A stretch of 64,000 nucleotides of DNA from an uncultured Bacteroidales bacterium (GCA_905234755.1 CAJOIT010000005.1:1-64000), one strand, 5' to 3'. Counted from the first letter of the stretch, positions 42,960 to 53,779 are shown. Program-made: numbers and translations. Notes: generated by a model from the letters alone, not told the origin.

Positions 42960-44939
42960 ATGATTGTCGCATTGTTCGCTACAAATGCCAATGCACAAGA
43001 TTTTTCCGACAGCAACCTGCCGATAATCGTCATAAACACCTGTGGCAATACCATTGACAATGAAAATCCTGTCAGGTCGAGAATGAAGATTATTTTCCAC
43101 GAAGACGGAAGAAGAAATTTCCTGTCAGACACATCTGATATACGAACATTAAACTACAACGGCGACATTGAAATAAAAATTCGTGGCAACACTTCGCAAT
43201 ACCCGCCCAAAAAGCCATACGCAATCCACACAATACATGCTGCCAACGAAAACAACAATGTCAGTCTGCTTGGGCTTCCTCCCGAAAACGACTGGGTGCT
43301 GAACAACATTGCATTTGACCCGTCGTACATCCGCGACTTCATATCGTATGGACTGTCGGGAAAGATGGGCAACTACGCACCAAGATGCCGATTCTGCGAA
43401 GTCGTTATCGACGACCACTACATGGGACTGTACCTCTTTACCGAAAAGATGAAAGCCAGCAAGAACAGAATCGACATTGAGAAAAAAACAGGAAATCCCC
43501 AAGACTGTGCAGTCTGCGGATATATAATAAAGGCCGACAGAGACATAAACATAACTTCCTGGTTCGACTATCCATATCACACCTACAATTGCGATTCGAT
43601 AATGTATTCGATAACCTACCCCAAAATTGAGCATATAAGACCCAATGAAATAGAATACATCCAAGACTATTACAATATTTTCACCGAATCCGTTCATAAC
43701 CAGAACAATGCTATAGATGTCGGCTTTCCATCGCTGATTGATATTCAGTCGTTTGTGGATTTCATGCTTGTCGGTGAATTCTCGTCAAATGTTGACATTT
43801 ACCAGCTTAGCACATTTTTCCACAAGGATACAAAAGGTAAACTCCGCGCCGGTCCGGTATGGGACTTCAACCTGACATTCGGCAACGACATACAGACCAA
43901 TAGAAGCCGATACAATGTCTGGCAGTTTTACAACTACACAAATGAAGGCGCAAAGTTTTGGAAAGACCTTTTCGACAACCCGACATACCGCTGCCACTTG
44001 TCGAAACGCTGGCACGAACTAACCGCCGATGGTCGGCCATTAAACTACGAAAGCGTTTGTACCTTCATCGACGAAGCCCAATCCATTATAGCAGAAGCAG
44101 TTCCTCGCGATTGCGAAAGATGGCAAACTACAAATCACCAAGCAAGCAACATCGACTCGCTGAAAAACTGGATACAAAAACGCATCGAATGGATGAACAA
44201 CAATATAGGCTCGTGCGAACAATGCGAGGACGAATATGTACCGAATCTTGTAATCTCGCGCATAAACTACAATCCCAAACCACAAGGGCTTGTAAGCAGC
44301 GAAAGTCTGGAATTCATAGAGATAACCAACAACAGCGACGAGCGCGTAAACCTTACCGGAATATATTTTGGCGGAATGGGACTAAGCTATGTATTTCCAA
44401 TAAATTCATACCTGCAACCCAACCAGAAGGCTATAATCTGTTCCGACAGCCTACAATTTGTCTCCCATTATTCACAGATACCATTCGGGCAATATGCACG
44501 GCATCTTTCAAACCATTCCCAGCGACTAGTCATATACGACGCTTGGGGAAACCTCATCGACGAAGTTACATACAGCAATAATCGTCCATGGCCAGAAGAA
44601 GCAAACGGTCGTGGAAGTTTCCTCGAACTCATAGACATCAACACCGACAACAGCCTTGCGGAAAACTGGAAAGCCACCCAAACACTTTCGACCGAAACAT
44701 TCCAGCAAAACGCAACAATTGTGTATCCTAACCCATTCAACGACCAAATCTACATTTCGCAAAATAGTGAAACATCAACAAAATACAGCATTTTCGACAT
44801 CACAGGAAAAGAAATCATGCAAGGCAAGTGCAACGATGGAATTACCGTTGTAAACACAAGCAACTTGAAATCGGGAATATATTTCCTCAGATTGATTTCC
44901 GGCGACCAAAGCTACTGTGAAAAAATTGTAAAGGAATAG
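42960..44939 (+). CDS. CotH kinase-like protein with LTD and T9SS sorting tail
   Basis: 659 aa. Residues ~20-420 are a CotH family domain (LNNIAFDPSYIRDFISYGLSG, YLFTEKMKASKNRID, RAGPVWDFNLTFGND), related to atypical kinases that phosphorylate spore-coat proteins. A lamin-tail (LTD) domain follows (about 430-560; 'FIEITNNSDERVNL'), then a Por-secretion tail (VYPNPFNDQIYI ... GIYFLRLISGD). So it is secreted by the T9SS. The annotated ATG gives a short signal peptide; a CTG codon ten codons upstream would give a fuller one. MtgA follows by three bases. Confidence 0.85.
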   Translation: MIVALFATNANAQDFSDSNLPIIVINTCGNTIDNENPVRSRMKIIFHEDGRRNFLSDTSDIRTLNYNGDIEIKIRGNTSQYPPKKPYAIHTIHAANENNNVSLLGLPPENDWVLNNIAFDPSYIRDFISYGLSGKMGNYAPRCRFCEVVIDDHYMGLYLFTEKMKASKNRIDIEKKTGNPQDCAVCGYIIKADRDINITSWFDYPYHTYNCDSIMYSITYPKIEHIRPNEIEYIQDYYNIFTESVHNQNNAIDVGFPSLIDIQSFVDFMLVGEFSSNVDIYQLSTFFHKDTKGKLRAGPVWDFNLTFGNDIQTNRSRYNVWQFYNYTNEGAKFWKDLFDNPTYRCHLSKRWHELTADGRPLNYESVCTFIDEAQSIIAEAVPRDCERWQTTNHQASNIDSLKNWIQKRIEWMNNNIGSCEQCEDEYVPNLVISRINYNPKPQGLVSSESLEFIEITNNSDERVNLTGIYFGGMGLSYVFPINSYLQPNQKAIICSDSLQFVSHYSQIPFGQYARHLSNHSQRLVIYDAWGNLIDEVTYSNNRPWPEEANGRGSFLELIDINTDNSLAENWKATQTLSTETFQQNATIVYPNPFNDQIYISQNSETSTKYSIFDITGKEIMQGKCNDGITVVNTSNLKSGIYFLRLISGDQSYCEKIVKE

Positions 44940-44942
44940 AAC

Positions 44943-45743
44943 ATGAAAAAGTCAAGTCCAAAGAAAAGTTCATCGGCAAAACCATCAACGAAGAAAAACG
45001 GCAAATCTATATTTCGTAAAATTCTAAAAATCACATTAATAACACTACTTTGCATTTGGGGACTGAACATACTCACGACCATACTCTACCGATGGGTAAA
45101 TCCGCCAATTACACTCACGATGATTTCGCGTTCCCTATTTGAGGGCGAACCGTTGAAAAAAGAATGGAAATCGCTTGATGAAATTTCGCCATACCTTGTC
45201 GATGCATCGGTAGCCAGCGAAGACAATATGTTCCTTGGACACAACGGGTTCGACCGAGTAGCAATAGACATTGCCATCGAGGAACACAAGTCGGGCAAGA
45301 GCAATCGAGGCGGTAGCGGAATTTCACAGCAGACGGCAAAAAATGTATTTCTGTGGCAAGGTCGCTCATGGATACGCAAAGGACTGGAAGTATACCAGAC
45401 TTTCCTCATCGAATTGTTCTGGTCGAAGGAACGCATAATGGAAGTGTACCTGAATGTCATCGAAATGGGACCAGGCATATATGGTGCCGAAGCCGCCGCA
45501 CAAGAATATTTCCACAAGAGCGCCAAAGACCTTACCAAGACCGAAGCCTCACAAATTGTGGCCGCCTACCCCAACCCTCGCGACCCCAAACGCAGCCCGA
45601 AAAAAGCATCGGCACGCGCAGCAAAAATTAGAAACCTGATGAACCTCATCGGTCCGATAAAATTCGACAGCGAAAGCATCGAACAATGGGAAGAACGCTA
45701 CGAAAAATACAAGGACAAATACTTCGACAAAAAGAAAGACTGA
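44943..45743 (+). CDS. mtgA: Monofunctional peptidoglycan transglycosylase MtgA
   Basis: 266 aa. A Ser/Lys-rich cytoplasmic tail and one membrane helix (about 28-50) are followed by a GT51 domain. Motifs: 'ASVASEDNMFLGHNGFD' with the catalytic Glu, GGSGISQQTAKNVFLW, 'KGLEVYQTFLIELFWSKERIMEVYLNVIEMG' and GIYGAEAAAQEYF. It polymerises lipid II into glycan strands. There is no transpeptidase domain, so it is the monofunctional type. Three bases separate it from the CotH gene, so the two are likely co-transcribed. Confidence 0.93.
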   Translation: MKKSSPKKSSSAKPSTKKNGKSIFRKILKITLITLLCIWGLNILTTILYRWVNPPITLTMISRSLFEGEPLKKEWKSLDEISPYLVDASVASEDNMFLGHNGFDRVAIDIAIEEHKSGKSNRGGSGISQQTAKNVFLWQGRSWIRKGLEVYQTFLIELFWSKERIMEVYLNVIEMGPGIYGAEAAAQEYFHKSAKDLTKTEASQIVAAYPNPRDPKRSPKKASARAAKIRNLMNLIGPIKFDSESIEQWEERYEKYKDKYFDKKKD

Positions 45744-45927
45744 TTAAGCAGACAACTTGACTGCAAAACACGACAAAACAAGCTGTTTTTGCACATTCAA
45801 GCTACAAGTTTCTCATTGTCAAACACATTGTCGCTGTTAATTACTTTTTGAAAAAAATAGCTACAAAAACACCCACCGCTAACTTCAAACGCGCTATTTT
45901 CGTAGCTGGTATTTTAAGATTTGCAAA
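45744..45927. other. Intergenic region upstream of dnaE
   Basis: 184 AT-rich bases. A short inverted repeat around AAACAAGCTGTTTTT and a weak TTACTTTTTG box are seen; no ORF. Confidence 0.4.
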
Positions 45928-48900
45928 ATGGTTAGGTTCACGCACTTACATGTTCACTCACACTACTCTGTACTCGACGGAATGTCGAAAGTTCCCGATT
46001 TGATTAGCAAAGCCATGAAGAATGGAATGTACGCCTTAGCCCTTACCGACCATGGAAACATGTACGGAATAAAGGACCTCATGGATACAGCCAAAAGTGT
46101 AAACGGAAAAACCAAGGATAAAATCAAGGAACAGGAAAAGATTCTCGCAAAAGAAGACGCTTCCGAAGAGGAAAAAGCCAATGCTTCAAAAAAAATTGAA
46201 GAACTAAAACAACAGATTTTCAAGCCGATAATCGGCATAGAGGCATATTGCGCACGCCGAACCCTTTACGACAAGGACAAGGACTACCGTGAACCATCGC
46301 CCGAAAGCGGAAAGATGAAAATTGTCGATAGCAGCGGCTACCACCTGATTTTGCTTGCAAAAAACAAAAAAGGATACCAGAACCTTTGCAAATTGTCATC
46401 AATAGGATTCACGCAAGGCTATTACAGTACCCCGCGAATCGACAAAAATGTGCTCGAACAATACCACGAAGGCGTAATTGCAAGTTCTGCCTGCCTTGGC
46501 GGTGAAATACCTCAACTTATATTAGGAAACAAACTCGACAAAGCCGAAGAATCAATACTGTGGTTCAAACGAGTTTTCGGGGAGGACTACTACATTGAAC
46601 TCCAGCGACATAAAACAGACAAGCCCGGCGGTGCTCGCGACACTTTCGAGAAGCAACAGATGGTCAACAAAGTCCTAGTCGAACTTGCTCGCAAGCACAA
46701 CATAAAGATTATAGCGACTAATGATGTACATTTCGTTGAGGAGGAACACGGCGAGGCTCACGAAAGGCTTATCTGCCTCAGCACTCAGACAGAACTTAAC
46801 GACCCCAACCGTGGAATGGCGTACACCAAGCAGGAATGGCTAAAGTCGCCCGAGGAAATGGAAGCCATATTCTCCGACCTGCCCGAAGCATTGGAAAACA
46901 CAATGGAAATAGCCGACAAGATTGAAGTCTACGACATCGACTCCGGTCCTATAATGCCGGCCTTCCCAATTCCCGAAGACTTTGGCACAGAGGAAGAATA
47001 CCGCCAGAAATTTACACACGAAGATCTTTTCAACGAATTTACCCAAGATGAAAACGGGAATGTTGTAATGTCGCAGGAAGATGCCGAAAAGAAAATCCAG
47101 AAAATCGGCGGATACGACAAGCTGTACCGCATAAAGCTAGAAGCCGACTACCTTGCTAAACTTACATGGGAAGGTGCCCACAAACGCTATGGCGAAGAAC
47201 TTACTCAGGAACAAATCGACAGAATCAAGTTTGAACTTCACATTATGAAGACTATGGGTTTCCCTGGCTACTTCCTCATAGTGCAGGACTACATACGCGG
47301 TGCAAGGGAAGAATTGGGTGTATGGGTTGGACCAGGCCGTGGTTCTGCTGCCGGTTCGGTAGTGGCATACTGCCTGTGGATTACCGACCTCGACCCCCTG
47401 AAATACGACCTGCTGTTCGAGCGTTTCCTAAACCCCGACCGTATATCGCTGCCCGATATTGATGTCGACTTCGATGACGCAGGTCGAGGAAAGGTACTCG
47501 ACTGGGTTACACAAAAATATGGAGAAGAAAAAGTCGCTCACATCATTACATACGGAACTATGAAACCAAAGTCGGCAATAGCCGATGTCGGTCGCGTACA
47601 AGGAGTTCCACTGCAACGCGTAAACGAAATCAAATCCTTGATTCCTGACAAGTTCGATGAAAAAATAAAGGATGAAAAAGGAAAGGAACCAAAGGTAAAT
47701 CTGAAAAACTGTATAAAATACATCCCCGAAATAAAAGGCATAATAGAAGGCGACGACCGCAATGTGGCATCTATGATAGAATACGCCGAAGAACTCGAAG
47801 GCACTATACGACAAGTCGGAATACACGCTTGCGGATTCATTATTGGAGCTGATGACCTCACAAAGTTCGCACCAATCAGCACTATCGAGGACAAGGAAAC
47901 CGAAGGGCGCGTGCCTGTAACCCAGTACGATGGACATGTCATTGAGAGCGTTGGACTTATAAAGATGGACTTCCTCGGACTTATCACACTTTCCATAATG
48001 AAGGAAGCTGTTTCCAACATAAAGAAAACCAAAGGCATAGACCTCGATATCAATAGCATTCCTATCAATGATCCCGAAACATACAAGATTTATTGTGCAG
48101 GAAAGACAGTTGCTATATTCCAGTTTGAATCTCCCGGAATGCAAAAATATTTGCGCGAACTCCAGCCATCCGTTATCGAAGACCTCATAGCAATGAACGC
48201 CCTATACCGTCCGGGACCTATCGGATACATTCCCCAATTTATCGCCCGCAAGCAAGGCAAGGAACCAATAACATACGACATTCCGATAATGGAGAAATAC
48301 CTGAAGGATACATACGGAATTACCGTATACCAAGAGCAAGTCATGCTACTGTCACGATTACTGGCCGACTTCACTCGTGGCGAAAGCGATGCTTTACGTA
48401 AGGCTATGGGTAAGAAGAAGAAAGATATTGTTGATGCAATGAAGCCTAAGTTCATCGAAGGCGGAAAGAAGAACGGACACGACCCGAAAATTTTGGAAAA
48501 GATTTGGGGCGACTGGGAAAGTTTTGCATCGTATGCATTCAATAAGTCTCATGCTGCATGCTACGCATGGGTTTCGTACCAAACCGCGTACCTTAAAGCC
48601 CACTACCCTGCCGAATTCATGGCTGCCAACCTCACGCTCAACAAGGACAACATTACCGAGGTCACCAAGCTGATGAACGAATGCAAGAGCATGAAAATAA
48701 AGGTATTGTCACCAGACATTAATGAAAGTGACCTCAACTTTACGGCAACCAAGAGCGGCGACATCAGGTTCGGTCTTGGTGGTGTAAAAGGCGTTGGTGA
48801 AGGAGCCGTGATGGCAATAATCTCCGAACGCGAAGCTAACGGTCAATACAAGGACATCTTCGATTTCGTATCGCGAGTCAACCTGCAGTCGGTAAACAAA

Positions 48901-49836
48901 AAGACCATCGAGGCTCTCGCATTCGGTGGAGCATTCGACAGCTTCGACAACCCAAGCAATCCTAATTCGACATCTCGCGACCAGATTGCTTCCGTTTTCA
49001 ACGAAAAGGGCGAATCCACACTCGACACTCTGATTCGATTCGGACGCTCGGTACAACAGCAGAAAAACGACAACACAATGTCACTATTCGGCGGTTCGAC
49101 AACATTCTCGATAGCACTGCCAAAACTTCCGCCACGAATGGACAAGATGGTATATATGTCCACAAAACTCAAGAACGAATACTCTGTTCTCGGAATATAC
49201 CTGTCGGCTCATCCTCTCGACAAGTACAAGTTCTTCATCGACCACTCCAACATCATTCCGCTCGACAAAGCTTCGAAAATAATTGAAGAAAAGAAGGTCA
49301 AGACAAAAATGACAGTAGTCGGATATGTTACCAAAAGCGTTGAAAGAACCTCAAAAAACGGAAATCTTTTCGGAGAATATACGCTAATCGACTACGATGG
49401 CGACCTTAAATTCCCGTTGTTCCGTGACGACTACAGCAACTACAAGGGCAACCTCTGCGAAGGCTATTCCATAATCATGGATGTCGAAATAAGGGAAAAC
49501 AAATACCAGTCGAACAAACAGACCGATAACATTGGTCCACAACTGTCGGTTTACTACCGCAACATACGAATGCTACAGAACCTTAAGACAAAATCCATAA
49601 ACCTCTACATTGACATAAGCTACATCGATGCAGAGTTCAGGAGACAATTCTCCAACTTAATCGATACTTGCCAAGGTGAAACTGAATTGTACATAACTCT
49701 CTTTGAAAGCAACACATCCACAAAAGGAATAAAAATGGTTTCGAGGACAAAGCAAATTGATATTACTAGGGAAGAAATACGCGATTTCATAGAGATGAAT
49801 GACAATGTAATAAAAAAAGTTGTTATAACACAATGA
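45928..49836 (+). CDS. dnaE: DNA polymerase III alpha subunit DnaE
   Basis: 1302 aa. This is the replicative polymerase subunit. The N-terminal PHP domain (FTHLHVHSHYSVLDGM, LALTDHGNMYG) is followed by the palm with PDIDVDFDDAGR (catalytic acidics), fingers, the helix-hairpin-helix region and an OB domain (TVVGYVTKSVERTSKNGN). In the PHP domain a coiled insertion of about 40 residues (KIKEQEKILAKEDASEEEKA) separates the first His/Asp motifs, as is common in Bacteroidales. The gene ends with a basic tail. It stands alone between mtgA and the caspase cluster, with no terminator seen. Confidence 0.98.
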   Translation: MVRFTHLHVHSHYSVLDGMSKVPDLISKAMKNGMYALALTDHGNMYGIKDLMDTAKSVNGKTKDKIKEQEKILAKEDASEEEKANASKKIEELKQQIFKPIIGIEAYCARRTLYDKDKDYREPSPESGKMKIVDSSGYHLILLAKNKKGYQNLCKLSSIGFTQGYYSTPRIDKNVLEQYHEGVIASSACLGGEIPQLILGNKLDKAEESILWFKRVFGEDYYIELQRHKTDKPGGARDTFEKQQMVNKVLVELARKHNIKIIATNDVHFVEEEHGEAHERLICLSTQTELNDPNRGMAYTKQEWLKSPEEMEAIFSDLPEALENTMEIADKIEVYDIDSGPIMPAFPIPEDFGTEEEYRQKFTHEDLFNEFTQDENGNVVMSQEDAEKKIQKIGGYDKLYRIKLEADYLAKLTWEGAHKRYGEELTQEQIDRIKFELHIMKTMGFPGYFLIVQDYIRGAREELGVWVGPGRGSAAGSVVAYCLWITDLDPLKYDLLFERFLNPDRISLPDIDVDFDDAGRGKVLDWVTQKYGEEKVAHIITYGTMKPKSAIADVGRVQGVPLQRVNEIKSLIPDKFDEKIKDEKGKEPKVNLKNCIKYIPEIKGIIEGDDRNVASMIEYAEELEGTIRQVGIHACGFIIGADDLTKFAPISTIEDKETEGRVPVTQYDGHVIESVGLIKMDFLGLITLSIMKEAVSNIKKTKGIDLDINSIPINDPETYKIYCAGKTVAIFQFESPGMQKYLRELQPSVIEDLIAMNALYRPGPIGYIPQFIARKQGKEPITYDIPIMEKYLKDTYGITVYQEQVMLLSRLLADFTRGESDALRKAMGKKKKDIVDAMKPKFIEGGKKNGHDPKILEKIWGDWESFASYAFNKSHAACYAWVSYQTAYLKAHYPAEFMAANLTLNKDNITEVTKLMNECKSMKIKVLSPDINESDLNFTATKSGDIRFGLGGVKGVGEGAVMAIISEREANGQYKDIFDFVSRVNLQSVNKKTIEALAFGGAFDSFDNPSNPNSTSRDQIASVFNEKGESTLDTLIRFGRSVQQQKNDNTMSLFGGSTTFSIALPKLPPRMDKMVYMSTKLKNEYSVLGIYLSAHPLDKYKFFIDHSNIIPLDKASKIIEEKKVKTKMTVVGYVTKSVERTSKNGNLFGEYTLIDYDGDLKFPLFRDDYSNYKGNLCEGYSIIMDVEIRENKYQSNKQTDNIGPQLSVYYRNIRMLQNLKTKSINLYIDISYIDAEFRRQFSNLIDTCQGETELYITLFESNTSTKGIKMVSRTKQIDITREEIRDFIEMNDNVIKKVVITQ

Positions 49837-49852
49837 TATACAAAATAAATTG

Positions 49853-49860
49853 TATCTTTG
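49853..49860 (+). promoter_or_regulatory. Promoter -7 box for the beta-barrel/caspase operon
   Basis: TATCTTTG, 26 bases before the ATG at 49886. Confidence 0.65.
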
Positions 49861-49885
49861 CACAAAATTTAAAAACTGATAATTC

Positions 49886-50659
49886 ATGAGAAAAATTATC
49901 TTATTGTTAATCATGTTAATACCAGCCTTTGCTTTTTCACAGAAGGTGGTAAACGGTTTCGGACTTGAAGTATATTTGGGCAAGACCTACTCTTCTACCG
50001 AAAACATCTCGTTCATATACAACAACACAGAATTTCAAGCCAATATGACTGGAGATTCCAAAGTGTTCGGAGGTAGCGCATACTTCCCGTTCGACATGGG
50101 CATCAAGAGGCACAGATTCACACTTGCCATTGGACTTGAATACAGGACGGCAAAAGTATTTTTAGGTGCCAACAAGGAAATAGTAGGGCCAGATGGCATT
50201 GTAAAGGAAGATATAGCATTAAGCCAGACTTCCTATTCACCAATTGTACAGGCATTATACAGACCGCACTTCTATCTAGGTCCAATACACATGTCATTCA
50301 GCATTGGAGCAAACTTCAAGTATGCAGTCTACGCTCCACTTGAGATATGCGACAAGTCGAACGAAACACTCATCAATTACGACCCCAAAAAGACTCCTAC
50401 AGATGATGGATACATCAATTTCAATGGCAACTCAGCCGCAGAAAGAATGAGCAATTTCGGATTCCACATCGACCCAAGAATGGGATTCGACTTCTATATC
50501 GGAAACTCGCTCGTGATTTCCCTCTTCGGCATAGTTCCGGATGTAGCTAGCGCAGCATCAACCAAGTCGATAAAATTGGAATACGGAGCAGGAATAACAT
50601 ACCTTATCAGAACCAACAAGATAACAGAAGCTAAGATTTTACAACAATACAAAAAATAA
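49886..50659 (+). CDS. Outer-membrane beta-barrel-like protein
   Basis: 257 aa. A signal peptide (ends AFAFSQ) is followed by alternating hydrophobic/polar strands with Gly and aromatic residues (RHRFTLAIGLEYRTAKVF, HMSFSIGANFKYAV, 'SLVISLFGIVP', 'YGAGITYLI'), as in small 8-10-stranded barrels. It lies five bases before the WD40-caspase gene and shares its promoter. It may export or anchor the downstream protease, but this is inference from position. Confidence 0.7.
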   Translation: MRKIILLLIMLIPAFAFSQKVVNGFGLEVYLGKTYSSTENISFIYNNTEFQANMTGDSKVFGGSAYFPFDMGIKRHRFTLAIGLEYRTAKVFLGANKEIVGPDGIVKEDIALSQTSYSPIVQALYRPHFYLGPIHMSFSIGANFKYAVYAPLEICDKSNETLINYDPKKTPTDDGYINFNGNSAAERMSNFGFHIDPRMGFDFYIGNSLVISLFGIVPDVASAASTKSIKLEYGAGITYLIRTNKITEAKILQQYKK

Positions 50660-50664
50660 CAGCT

Positions 50665-53600
50665 ATGAAAAATTTGTTTTTAATTTCAATATTATCAATA
50701 TTTTGCGCATTCTCAACAATTTGCGCACAGGAAGTCGTTCCTGTCATACAGTCTGGACATTCGGGTAGCATCATGTTCGTAGAATGGGACAACACTGGAC
50801 GATACATCGCCAGTGCCGACGACAACAACGAAATAATAATCTATGACATCGTAGCAGGTAAAGTGTTTTACCGCACAAAGTTCCCGGGCAGAAAGCTGAT
50901 AACAGGAATAAAGTTCGAAGAAGACGGCAAACTGTACGCCAGCAATACCGACAATGCAATCTGCTTCGACCCCAACACCCTGCTGACAAGCGATGCTCCT
51001 CATGGTGTTCCACCCAAGAAAATGTCGCCAAACTTCAAAATCAGAAACTCTCAGTTGAAAAGATTAAGCGGCGGTTCTTTGTTCAACCGTAATGCATACA
51101 CAAAGTTCACCTATGTTGCCGAATCAAACGACAAAAAATACATCATTGCCGGTGACGAAAACGGTGGGCTCTACTTCTGCAACAATCTGATGAACTTGCA
51201 GCACTTCGAGAACTTGCACAGCTTGCCAATCAACGACATAACCTTCTCGAAGGATGGAAACATGGTGGCAATTGCATCGGCTGACCGTTCGGTTAGTATC
51301 TGGCGACTGCCAAGCTACAAACTCGAAAAGCGCCTCATCCCAAGAAGCTTCAACATTTCGGCTTTGGCATCAAGTCCCGACAGCAAGTCATTTGTATTTG
51401 GCGATGAACTTGGTTACGCATACAGAATAACATTCATGATTGACAAATTGTTATGCGATGCTGTCGATTCTCACGACGGACAAGTAACCGATATTCAAGT
51501 TTCGGCAAACTGCGGCGTAGCAGTTACCGCAGGTAGCGACAACTCGGCAGCCGTTGTTGATTTCGACAACAAGAAGGTTTTGCAGAAATTCAAAGCTCAG
51601 AGCAGTTCTGGAAAGGTAAAGCAGGTATTCGACATCAAGGCAATACAGGAACAGGCAATGAAAGGCAACGATGCAAAGAATAGCATCTACGACGAAAATG
51701 TATATTCGGTAGCTGTTAGTCCCGATGGAAAATACATTGCCTACTCGGCAGGAAAATGGGGACTTGCAGACCCTGTATTGAAATTCGCCAACATTTCTGG
51801 ACTTAAGATTTTAGGAAGCAAAGAAGAGCGCGTTGCAAAGAAAGGCGTAGCTGCAGGAATTGCCGTTCCAAACAATGTACACATCTTCAAGCAGATGTGC
51901 TTCGACTCTACTAACAACCTCTACGGTATCGGAGAGACCGACAGGAAAATATACAGATACAAGCCGACAATCGCTGGTTATGGTGCAGGACTTGAATGCG
52001 AAATGGGCGCAATGACCGAAAGCGTGAAATTTGAAAACTCATTGGTTCTGCGCCAGAAAGAAGAACCGACCATGGAAGACTACTACCTTGTAAAGATTGA
52101 TCCGTCTAACGGCGATGTATACAAGTGCAAGGGCTACGAAGTGGAAAGACTTGGCAAGGACGGAAAGAATGTAACATACAAAGGTCAGTACGGTTTTATC
52201 AGCGACTTCATAGTAATGAAAGGTCAGCAATTCCTAATCGCTGCAGCAAAGGATGCTTCCCTCAACATATACGATATTCAATCGGGAAAGAAACTCCTCA
52301 GCATATATGTAGTAGACGGTGGAAAGCTTATCTATGTAACCCCCGAACACTACTACATGGCAACTGGCGATGCTATCACAGGTCTCGGATACTATCACGA
52401 AGGAAAGATTTATCCGGCAGAGCAGTTTGATATCAAGTACAACCGCCCCGACCTCGTACTTAAGTCTCTTGATGTTTTCGACAACGAAATCATAGAAATG
52501 TACAAGTCTGCCTACAAGAAGCGTATCCAAAAGCTCGGCTTTACCGAAAGCATGCTCAACGGTGAAATGGAGTTGCCCGAAATAAAGATTATGAACTCCA
52601 ACGAAATACAGCTTTCAACAACAAAGCCGACTCTTGATGTGAAGCTTTCGATGAAGGATGAGAACTACAACCTCAACAGACTCAATATCTATGTGAACGA
52701 TGTTCCACTGTACGGCACCAACGGCATGGACCTGAGCGACAGATATTCGAGGGAGACCATTGTAAATTCGGAAATTCCGCTGTCAAGCGGCAGAAATACA
52801 ATACAATTCTCCTGCGTGGACGAAAAAGGTATGGAATCGCTCAAGGAAGAAATCGAAATCTACTACGACAACCAGAACAAGAAGCAAAAACCTACCCTGT
52901 ACCTCATTTCGTTGGCAGTTGCTAATTACGAACAGTCGGAATACAACCTGCGCTACACCATCAACGATGGTCGCGGATTTGTAAAACTGTTCAGCGAACA
53001 TGCCGACAACTTCGACCATGTTGTTGTTGACTCGCTATACAACAGCAACTGTACAAAGCAGAACTTCCTCGCTTTGAAGGAAAAGCTCATGAAATCGAAA
53101 GTTGACGATTATGTATATGTTCACATTGCAGGTCACGGTTTGCTCGATGACGATTTGAACTGGTACTTTGCTACCCAGAACATCGACTTCTTTGACCCAT
53201 CGGTCAACGGTTTGAAATACGAAGACATTGAAGGTCTGCTTGATGGAATTCCAGCTCGTAACAAGATGCTCCTGATGGATGCCTGCCACTCTGGTGAAGT
53301 TGACAAGCAGGACGGCGTTGAAATTGCCGACAAGGCGGACGGAGACGACACCCGTGGTGCTGTAACAGTAAACAAGCGTAAGAAGACAAAGAACAGTCTC
53401 GGCAACTCGTTCGAACTTATGCGTCTGCTCTTCAGCGACCTTAAGAAAGGAACAGGAACAGTTGTTATCTCGGCAGCATCGGGTGGCGGTTACGCTTTGG
53501 AAAACGAATCCATCGAAAATGGTATCTTCACATACTGCCTGATGGACGCATTCAAGAAGAACAAGGCCGACAAGAACAAGGACAAGTCAATTTCTGTATC

Positions 53601-53706
53601 GGAACTGCGTAACTTCATATTCGACGGCGTAAGCAAGATGAGCGAAGGCAAGCAGCAACCTACTTCGCGTCGCGAAAACCTGCAGAACGACTTCAATGTA
53701 AAATAA
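50665..53706 (+). CDS. Exported WD40-repeat caspase-like protease
   Basis: 1013 aa with a signal peptide (ends TICAQ). Residues ~25-620 hold about seven or more WD40 repeats (SGHSGSIMFVEWDNTGRYIA, NDITFSKDGNMVAIASAD, VYSVAVSPDGKYIAYSAG). A beta-sandwich linker (about 640-735) precedes a caspase/C14 domain at ~745-1010. The catalytic dyad is visible: H824 in AGHG and C874 in DACHSG, 50 residues apart. This is a metacaspase-type cysteine protease; caspase-like proteins in bacteria are usually cytosolic, so the Sec signal is notable. A hairpin terminator follows, then the TPR-CHAT genes. Confidence 0.9.
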   Translation: MKNLFLISILSIFCAFSTICAQEVVPVIQSGHSGSIMFVEWDNTGRYIASADDNNEIIIYDIVAGKVFYRTKFPGRKLITGIKFEEDGKLYASNTDNAICFDPNTLLTSDAPHGVPPKKMSPNFKIRNSQLKRLSGGSLFNRNAYTKFTYVAESNDKKYIIAGDENGGLYFCNNLMNLQHFENLHSLPINDITFSKDGNMVAIASADRSVSIWRLPSYKLEKRLIPRSFNISALASSPDSKSFVFGDELGYAYRITFMIDKLLCDAVDSHDGQVTDIQVSANCGVAVTAGSDNSAAVVDFDNKKVLQKFKAQSSSGKVKQVFDIKAIQEQAMKGNDAKNSIYDENVYSVAVSPDGKYIAYSAGKWGLADPVLKFANISGLKILGSKEERVAKKGVAAGIAVPNNVHIFKQMCFDSTNNLYGIGETDRKIYRYKPTIAGYGAGLECEMGAMTESVKFENSLVLRQKEEPTMEDYYLVKIDPSNGDVYKCKGYEVERLGKDGKNVTYKGQYGFISDFIVMKGQQFLIAAAKDASLNIYDIQSGKKLLSIYVVDGGKLIYVTPEHYYMATGDAITGLGYYHEGKIYPAEQFDIKYNRPDLVLKSLDVFDNEIIEMYKSAYKKRIQKLGFTESMLNGEMELPEIKIMNSNEIQLSTTKPTLDVKLSMKDENYNLNRLNIYVNDVPLYGTNGMDLSDRYSRETIVNSEIPLSSGRNTIQFSCVDEKGMESLKEEIEIYYDNQNKKQKPTLYLISLAVANYEQSEYNLRYTINDGRGFVKLFSEHADNFDHVVVDSLYNSNCTKQNFLALKEKLMKSKVDDYVYVHIAGHGLLDDDLNWYFATQNIDFFDPSVNGLKYEDIEGLLDGIPARNKMLLMDACHSGEVDKQDGVEIADKADGDDTRGAVTVNKRKKTKNSLGNSFELMRLLFSDLKKGTGTVVISAASGGGYALENESIENGIFTYCLMDAFKKNKADKNKDKSISVSELRNFIFDGVSKMSEGKQQPTSRRENLQNDFNVK

Positions 53707-53724
53707 CACAAACGCTAATGTAAA

Positions 53725-53751
53725 GGGCTACCCTTTCGGTAGCCTTTTTTT
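53725..53751 (+). terminator. Rho-independent terminator
   Basis: GGCTACC (53726-53732) pairs with GGTAGCC (53738-53744) across CTTTC, then seven T. It separates the WD40-caspase gene from the first TPR-CHAT gene. Confidence 0.85.
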
Positions 53752-53779
53752 ATTTTCAGCAATGACAAAACATAACAAT

